Shown: in pieces, positions 58,174-64,000 of the stretch | Numbering within the stretch: position 1 is the stretch's first letter | Layout of the letters: each line of letters starts with the position of its first letter | NCBI GenBank assembly: GCA_018806985.1 | Contig: JADANN010000202.1 | Coordinates: forward strand, 372,001-436,000 | DNA from: Angiostrongylus vasorum | Lineage: Eukaryota > Nematoda > Chromadorea > Rhabditida > Metastrongylidae | Direction of reading: 5' to 3' | Length of the DNA: 64,000 nucleotides | Program-made: the position numbers and the translations under genes | The notes under the pieces: model-generated | The model's input: only the letters and a program-made list of their open reading frames with translations | Told to the model about the DNA's origin: nothing | Databases searched by the model: none

Positions 58174-61100
58174 TCAATAGAACAATATACGCTGAAAGAT
58201 AACTGCGCTCTCTTCCTTCTTCCCTTGAAGAATGAATTTCATTCTTCTCCGTCCGGTCAGTAGTAAATGCTTTATGCAACTCGTCAAATGAAAAACTTTC
58301 ACCAAAGCAATTGAAAGTACAGTGAAAAGAGCTGACAGATTTGAAAATGAATTGCAGTGGTCCGTACTGCAACAACAGTACGAAAGATCCTCAGCAAATT
58401 TTTGACAGCCATCCCCTCTGTAAAATATATATTGTACAGAACGCACTTACTCGCACATTTAAGCAAGTGATAATTGATACGCCTGTTGACAAATCATGAT
58501 TATTTCGGTGACGTGTATGATGCATTGGTGAAAGGTCACTGCAATACACCTTTGGCCGATGCTTCGATTCCGTGCTCCACACAAACAAATCACTCCGTCT
58601 GCTACCAAACCAAATTTCATTTGATCTCAGCGTGAATAGTCAATAAATTTCTTTGGATTGTTCAGCTTGCACGAGGTTTTTATATAACTCTTATTCAGCC
58701 AATGCTTCGACGTGTTCGTCTTCATCAGAGCCGATGATCCTAGTCTATTGTGGACAGCAGAAGCCTTTTCGATGTGGCGTCTTCGTCATGTTATTGAGTC
58801 GGACCTTCCTCAGTCGAACACAGCTCAAATGAGGAGATCTCACTCGACGATGCTCTTCTATACAGCACGATTGCTGTTGGCATTGATTGTCCGTTTATAA
58901 TAATTTGTTTTTTCAATAGACAATCATGCAGCATTTTTTATTAGAAAAGCTAGTACATAGCAGAAAACACACTGTTACTAAGTCTACTTTGGTTTAACTT
59001 GGCATTGAACAACCAATAAATTTCTCAAACGATAGCCGAGTAGGGGTTTTATAACAACTTCGTGTAGGCTGAGCAGTCCAAGGAAATTTGTTGATTACTC
59101 ACCCTTGGGTTAAGTGGAGATCGGTTTAGTAACAGTATTATTTCGCTATGTGTTGCTACTCTGATACCGAATGCTGCATGATGGATTATCTATTAAAAAG
59201 ACAAATTGTGATAAACGGTCGATCATTATCAACAACAATCGTCCTGTATAGAAGAGCTTAGCCGGATGACGTCTCCTAATTCGAGCTGTGCTCTACTGAA
59301 CAAGGTCCTACTCGATACGATGAAGATGACGTCACACTGACAAGCGGAACGACTGTGGACCATTGACTCGAACCATTGACTCTGACGAAGACGAAGAAGT
59401 GAAACATTAGTCGAATAAAAGTTGTGTAACAACCTCGCGTATTCTTAACAATCTAAAGTGATCACTCCATACTTCCAGGATTGGGGTGAGCAGGTACCAG
59501 ATCTGCGTAGTAGGATAAAAAGCACTGAGCTGACATAAGGGTCAGCCATCGCAACTCAATCTATGTAATTTCTTCCTAGTTTAAGGACCTTTATGGAGCT
59601 ACAAATAGAGTCTAATATTTGGCCTATCGCTGAAAGGTGAGCTTCTGGCAGACAAACTCGAGCGTAATCAGTTGCAACCTACGGCTGCGGGAAGAAAGTT
59701 TTGAGTTTAGCGCTCTAAACAGCCAGTACGCTACCACTGAAAAGTTGCAATGAAATTCTGTATAGTACAGCATCAAGTATCAACTGTTTCAAAAAGAAAA
59801 AAAGTGAATGTCAAGTTTAGCTCTTCGCATCAGTCATTTAGGATTTTAGTAAAAATTGATTGCTTTCCTTTCTTTTTTTTCTTGGCTTCCTGGAAAGTCG
59901 TTAACTTCTATGGGTGTTTGCAATCTTAAGTAAAAGCAGATAAAAGCTTACCATTGAAGCATTACATTTCAAAGCATTTAGAAGGGCCCATGCAGAAGAC
60001 GAAAAAGGAGAACTCGAAGTCGTGAATAAGGACCGTTGTTTCAGCAAACGGACTATAGTAACGTCAAACACACACTGTGGTAGTAAACGCGCAAGTCTTA
60101 CTAATAACACACATTGTAATAGAAAACATTTTATTTGCACTGTATGTTCTTACGTAGTGGTCGGAGGCGGCCTGCAACACACACGTGGAATTGATCTCCG
60201 CCCCCATGCCCCACCAAGCCTTCATCCCTCCGGCGTCGGCAAATTGGTACCAGACTTGCCTGGGAGGATATCAGCATTGGCTCGATACATCGGTAGGCCA
60301 CCGAGAGTCATTGTGAAGGTCAGGTATGCGTACAATGAAATCCAAACGATGCTTAATGAAGTCGAATGCATGGTGCATCTCTCGGTGTTTGATCAACGCC
60401 GAGACCTTTATCTTTTATGTTCTTACGGGAATTTTTTACATAGAATGTATCCTTACTTGACACGAATTGGATTCATCGCACAAATATACATAGCCCCTTT
60501 CTTGCCCAAAACATTTTTCTCTCCTGAAAGCAGCTGAATTTTTTAGCAATTTCGAAGAAAACGTAGAGAAAGTAGAAGCCTCCTCACTTAATGCAGTGGT
60601 TGCTATTGAAATCCTTAACTTTTATCACTCTTTTGCTTCCGTCATCCGCCCCTACAAATTTTTCTACATTATCTGTTTTCTATTTAATCTCCCAATTAAT
60701 CGCAACATTCAACCCAGCCACACAGCAACTAAGCTCCGATCCCTCCGGGAGAATTGTACAAACCTTGTATGGGATGAACTCCCTCCGTTCCAAAAAGCTA
60801 AGAACTCCTCGTGGTGAAGACTTCGGAATGATCTAGCACGACTATATCGGGTTTTTAGGGGAAATCAAATAAAAACAGCATCCATAGAGAAGGCCGAAAT
60901 GGTCAAGCACGAACTGGACCGGAAAGTAAATCTGAAAACCTTTGTGGGATGAGGGGTGCAAGGAAACGAATCGGAGGAAACGAAGTACCGGGAACCCCAA
61001 AAAAGTAGTAAATATTTGCAAAACTCTGGACCGCAGGTGTTTGCGGTGGAGATCGAACACGGTGTCACCCTTTCCGGGCGTTAACGCATTCATCACCACA

Positions 61101-62121
61101 CAATGCGACTCTTTCGTTATGCATTTCTCTCCGTTTCTTTCATAGGTGCTATCAGCAGTCACCCATCAACAGGATTGATCTCAGAAGAGCAAACAGGCAT
61201 TCAGCCCAGTTAAGGTGAAGCTGGAATGCAAATAAAATAAAAATAAAAATAAGATGAATAAAAACACGGCCGAGAGAAAGGCGATACGAAGGACTCGCAT
61301 GGTACCACAAATGCACCACTCTACTGAACGCTAGGCATTAATGTGAATAAATCGTGAAACACTTTCATTTCACTGTTAATGTTCTCTTTACTGCCTACTA
61401 CAATTTTTACGGCAGGGTATTATGCGAAATAGAACCACAAGATGCTGAAATATTTGCAAAACTCCGGACGGCAGGTGTCTGCGGTGGGGAAAGAACGCGC
61501 TACTATCCTTTCCGGGGTTTACGCGTTCACCACCACACCATGTGTGTCCTTCGTTTAGCCTGTCTCTCAGGCTAGTTCTTTATTTCTGTATACTGATATT
61601 TCATTTATTATCTTCTCACTTTTTGGGCACTCTTTAACGTTTGTATTATTTCTAGTTGTAGGCGACTCCTAAGTGACAGAAGAACAAAGGAGGAAGAAAA
61701 GCTCAGGAGACTCTACACAATTGCTTAGTATCAACTGAAAAGAGTGCTGTTGATTACCTCATTTTCCGTCGAAGCTAAGGTAAACTATTCCCATCTGTCG
61801 AAACTTTGATGTGGAGCCGTTAATTTATTCTTAGAATGGAGCCTAGATAGCTGATAAGTTTCGCATCTCTATCCCTAAGAAAAACCAGCGAACATATCAC
61901 TGACCACAGAGCGAGAAGCTAGGACGCATACCAGTAGAAATGGATACTATAAAAGTGCTGCCTCTAGCTACCTCGAAGCTTACAAAAAAAATGCAAATGA
62001 TGCAGAAGAAGTGATGTAAGACGTGGTTTATTATTAAGTCACACATACCGAAGTAGCATTTCAGGGCGAAGATTACAGTAACGAACGTCGCGAGAATGAT
62101 GACGGTACGGAATCGTGTCAT
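58174..62121 (-). CDS. Ly6-like cysteine-rich secreted/GPI protein, three exons
   Basis: Exons 62121-62049, 60524-60458 and 58417-58174. Introns are GTATGTG...TTTCAG and GTAAGG...TTACAG, and phases 1-1 and 2-2 match. The product is 127 residues. A signal peptide (1-20) is followed by KCYFG (Cys22), YIC (39), DGC (51), YCCC (61-63) and STDHCN (Cys68-Asn69), then a hydrophobic stretch 74-89. The KCY.G ... CCC..D.CN layout is that of small nematode three-finger/Ly6-type proteins, usually extracellular and often GPI-anchored; Asn69/Ser70 would be a natural anchor site. The last exon continues 38 residues past the hydrophobic stretch with basic residues. That is unusual for a GPI signal and could mean a membrane segment or a missed last intron (a GTGAAAG site lies near 58305). 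A paralogous first exon is at 54089. Function unknown. Confidence 0.7.
58590..59470. mobile_element. PLE second subfamily, head-to-head inverted pair
   Basis: The minus arm (58590-58950) contains GGCTCTGATGAAGACGAACA followed by CGTCGAAGCATTGGC. The plus arm (59175-59470) contains GACTCTGACGAAGACGAAGA followed by AGTGAAACATTAG. Matching inner ends (TGCAGCATTTTTTATTAG and GCTGCATGATGGATTATC regions) confirm the inverted pairing. It lies in intron 2 of the Ly6-like gene. Confidence 0.7.
58718..58741 (-). ncRNA. hammerhead-like core with canonical CUGAUGA
   Basis: Minus strand CTGATGA-A-GACG-AACA-CGTC-GAAG, then CATTGGC. The stem II pair GAC/GTC differs from the GGC/GCC of the other subfamily, a compensated change. 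GAAG instead of GAAA weakens the core. Approximate coordinates. Confidence 0.4.
59471..60147. other. intronic sequence of the Ly6-like gene, no other feature
   Basis: Possible old SINE head near 59640-59750; nothing firm. Confidence 0.3.
60148..60418 (+). repeat. SINE family B copy
   Basis: GTAGTGGTCGGAGGCGGCCT head (first bases lost), GGAATTGATCTCC, core TTCATCCCTCCGGCGTCGGC, and tail ending GCCGAGACCTTTATC. Antisense in intron 2 of the Ly6-like gene, 40 bases from exon 2. Confidence 0.8.
60790..60985 (+). repeat. family C copy, partial
   Basis: CTCCTCGTGGTGAAGACTTC, GAATGATCTAGCACGACTAT, CAAGGAAACGAATCGGAGGA. Diverged. Confidence 0.5.
61012..61215 (+). repeat. family A single copy with extension
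   Basis: AATATTTGCAAAACTCTGGA ... CATTCATCACCACACAATGC ... ATCAGCAGTCACCCATCAAC ... CAGCCCAGTTAAGGTGAAGC, then an AAATAAAATAAAAATAAAAA tail. Confidence 0.75.
61265..61580. repeat. family A fragments, opposite orientations
   Basis: A short minus piece (GAGAGAAAGGCGATACGAAG) is followed by a plus copy GATGCTGAAATATTTGCAAA ... CACCACCACACCATGTGTGT ... GTCTCTCAGGCTAGTTC. Confidence 0.65.
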
Positions 62122-62182
62122 TTTCACTGCCGCGTGTGAGACAGAAGTGGTCCAAACCGAAGCGAAAATAGTGAAACTGCGT

Positions 62183-62190
62183 CTTATATG
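62183..62190 (-). promoter_or_regulatory. TATA-like element of the Ly6-like gene
   Basis: CATATAAG on the minus strand, 62 bases upstream of ATG 62121, preceded by TTGCAAGCATTTGTA. The arrangement is the same as at the paralogue (54142). Confidence 0.5.
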
Positions 62191-62519
62191 TACAAATGCT
62201 TGCAATGATGAACATAGTAGAAATCGTGCGCCCAATAACTTCGTAAGAGAAACAACAAAATATGTTATAGCGAACCATGCAAAACATTACTTAACCTCAG
62301 TGAAAATCCATTAGTTTATGGCCAATAGGGGCCAAAATAGACTTTTAGGGTTGCAAAAAAATAGAAAGGCAGTATTATTGAAATCTGCTAGAATCTGCAC
62401 ACCGACTGACCAACATGGTCCTATATGGTAAATCAGTGCCTATTGCTATCGGCAGCTTAACATCATCTTCACGCTGCAGGATTTCGTATAATTCATCTGT
62501 TGTTTTATTACAAGACCAG

Positions 62520-62800
62520 TTTCTCATATCCCAGCACTTCTTGTATTTTACTCATTTAATCGCATCAATCATTCACGATGGTCTTCTTTTGCGTGTGGGT
62601 TCGGCTGCTGCTTGAGGACTTTCGTTTCGTCATGAATGTTGTTGAAAGCTGGTCAAACCGTTCCTGAGATAGCCAGGCGAGAGCGCTTTCCACTTCCATC
62701 GCAAATAGCGCACTTTTCCTAGACAAGTTTAGTAGCAGTTTCCTCTCCATAGAGAGGCAAAGGCTTGATGAGGTGGTGTGGGGTCGTCCCAGCACCGTGC
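62520..62800 (-). repeat. family C copy, diverged
   Basis: Minus strand: ATCTCAGGAACGGTTTGACC, AAGTCCTCAAGCAGCAGCCG and AAGTGCTGGGATATGAGAAA in place of the 3' module. Confidence 0.55.
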
Positions 62801-63734
62801 ATAATTTACATCACTAGCACTCCTTTAAACGCTTCCCTCATTGTAGATGTATAGAATGTTCACCCATAAAGTGCTTGAATACGGTTTGACAGATTATTGC
62901 CGAAATTAGATTTAACAAGACTTTTTTTTCAACCCTTAAGTAGCAATTCTGTAGTAATCCTAGAATTCCATGAAGCACAGTTCAAAACTATCCCTCTTAT
63001 TTGTTATTCATCACTGTCAACAGCCAGCTGTCTTAATCTTTGGGTCAGCCCTCCATACAGACAACTCACATTTTCTTTTTTAAGCTTTTTCTATTCTTCA
63101 TCGTTTTAAAAAATCCCAGTCACTAAACAGAAACCCATCAGCAGCTGATCCGTAGGGACTGGCAACAGTTCGTAGTGAAAGCGCGGGACTATTGAACCCA
63201 CCCTCTCAACCGGGCCACCTCCATGAATGACGCCTGCGAGGCATTAAATTAGTTAGCAAAAACTTACATACTAGAAATTTTTGGTCTAATTGGCTTAATT
63301 AGTTTTTGGCATGGAATCTCGTATTGTTCAAGACAGGCGCAGAGACCATAGTGTCTTTATTATGAAGCCTTGTTTACAGCTTTTGACGAGAACATGGGAG
63401 TAGTTCGCCAAATCCTTGGGTTCAGCTCCTACTTCGGCTTCCTGACTGGTTGTGATGGTAATAACCATTAACTGGAAAAACGGCTCATCTTTATACACTT
63501 ATAATTTTATATCTTAATCGCTAAATGCCATCTGATAAAATTGGTGTCGTCACATTGGATTCTGAATACTCTTTGGAGTGGCGTAATTTCGCTTTTTCTA
63601 TAACAACAATGCCTATCTTCAATTTTTTTTATGAAAGAAAAGTTCCAGAAAGTGCCTTTAGCGCTTCGTTGCATTAACGCCTTATTCCAAAATTTCCTCT
63701 GCTCTCGCTTAGTATTCCTCACTGTACCATTAAA
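62801..63734. other. no gene; one tRNA-like repeat head
   Basis: Near 63175-63235 the minus strand reads GGAGGTGGCCCGGTTGAGAG and GGGTGGGTTCAATAG, a pol III promoter-like SINE head. Nothing else identified. Confidence 0.35.
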
Positions 63735-63910
63735 ACATTAGTAAAGCCGACAGTGGACCATAGACACGGACCATCGGCTCTGAAGAAGATGACGACGTCG
63801 GAACCCCCAACCCAATAAACACTTTGTTTTATCAACGACGTGCTACCTTATCACTGAAAGAGTGTTTATTGATTACTCATGCTGAGGTTAAAGGAAACTC
63901 GGTTTTTCAC
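63735..63910 (+). mobile_element. PLE 3' end, second subfamily, solo
   Basis: GGACCATCGGCTCTGAAGAA followed by GATGACGACGTCGGAACC (degenerate hammerhead-like core), then the terminal CATGCTGAGGTTAAAGGAAA block. Confidence 0.6.
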
Positions 63911-64000
63911 ATGTTCATAAGATCTTTCAAAAGTTCCTGAAGAATACACCCAGTTTTCAAAGAGTGGCTTTTGATGAGGCAAAATCACATTTAAATGACA

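Noticed and set aside
60022..60537. 171-codon plus-strand frame as a gene
   Set aside because: Most of it is a family B SINE read through; its end overlaps exon 2 of the Ly6-like gene on the opposite strand.

Overview
The window looks like a piece of a nematode nuclear genome, most likely a strongylid (hookworm-like) worm. That reading rests on TTTCAG-type splice acceptors with phase-matched small exons, a probable trans-splice acceptor, a nematode-style seven-transmembrane chemoreceptor, a small KCY.G...CCC..D.CN secreted protein, RTE-clade retrotransposons, and very dense short interspersed repeats. Species assignment is inference. Most long reading frames are repeat shadows; the real genes are built of short exons separated by repeat-filled introns.

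Host genes. (1) A nine-exon rhodopsin-like chemoreceptor gene on the minus strand, 22613 to 16525. All splice phases agree and it encodes 342 residues with seven membrane segments. (2) A decayed relative of it, compact and without repeat-filled introns, at about 38345-37320 on the minus strand. (3) A three-exon gene on the minus strand, 62121 to 58174, for a 127-residue secreted or GPI-anchored Ly6-like cysteine-rich protein; a paralogous first exon with the same TATA-bearing promoter lies at 54089-54008. (4) A bHLH exon at 6390-6560 on the plus strand, whose remaining exons I could not find.

Mobile DNA. Penelope-like element (PLE) remnants (RT plus GIY-YIG endonuclease) occur at about ten loci. 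Five of these are inverted, head-to-head pairs with both 3' ends pointing outward; the largest (7523-10655) has nearly identical arms. Their 3' regions carry hammerhead-ribozyme-like cores. RTE-type elements occur at 13430-15850, 41640-43715 and 44312-46197, with a fragment near 5470, and there is a mariner relic at 33240-33960. Short repeats fall into at least five families, called here A (inverted/foldback, tRNA-like), B (tRNA-like head, GTGTGGCGCAGTGG), C (tRNA-like head, AAATAAAATA tail), D (RTE-type tail, AAGTAAGTAAG) and E (GGTGCAGTGGA head). B and C share a central domain; C and D share a 3' module with the RTE element at 44312.

Other structure: an uninterrupted (AC)n tract of about 430 bp at 12996-13427, a 194-bp near-perfect palindrome at 46197-46390, a pre-miRNA-sized hairpin at 11512-11570, and TA-rich tracts near 18100-18240 and 57395-57520. 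Several kilobase-scale stretches hold nothing I can recognise. Repeat boundaries are estimated by eye and may be off by 10-30 bases.
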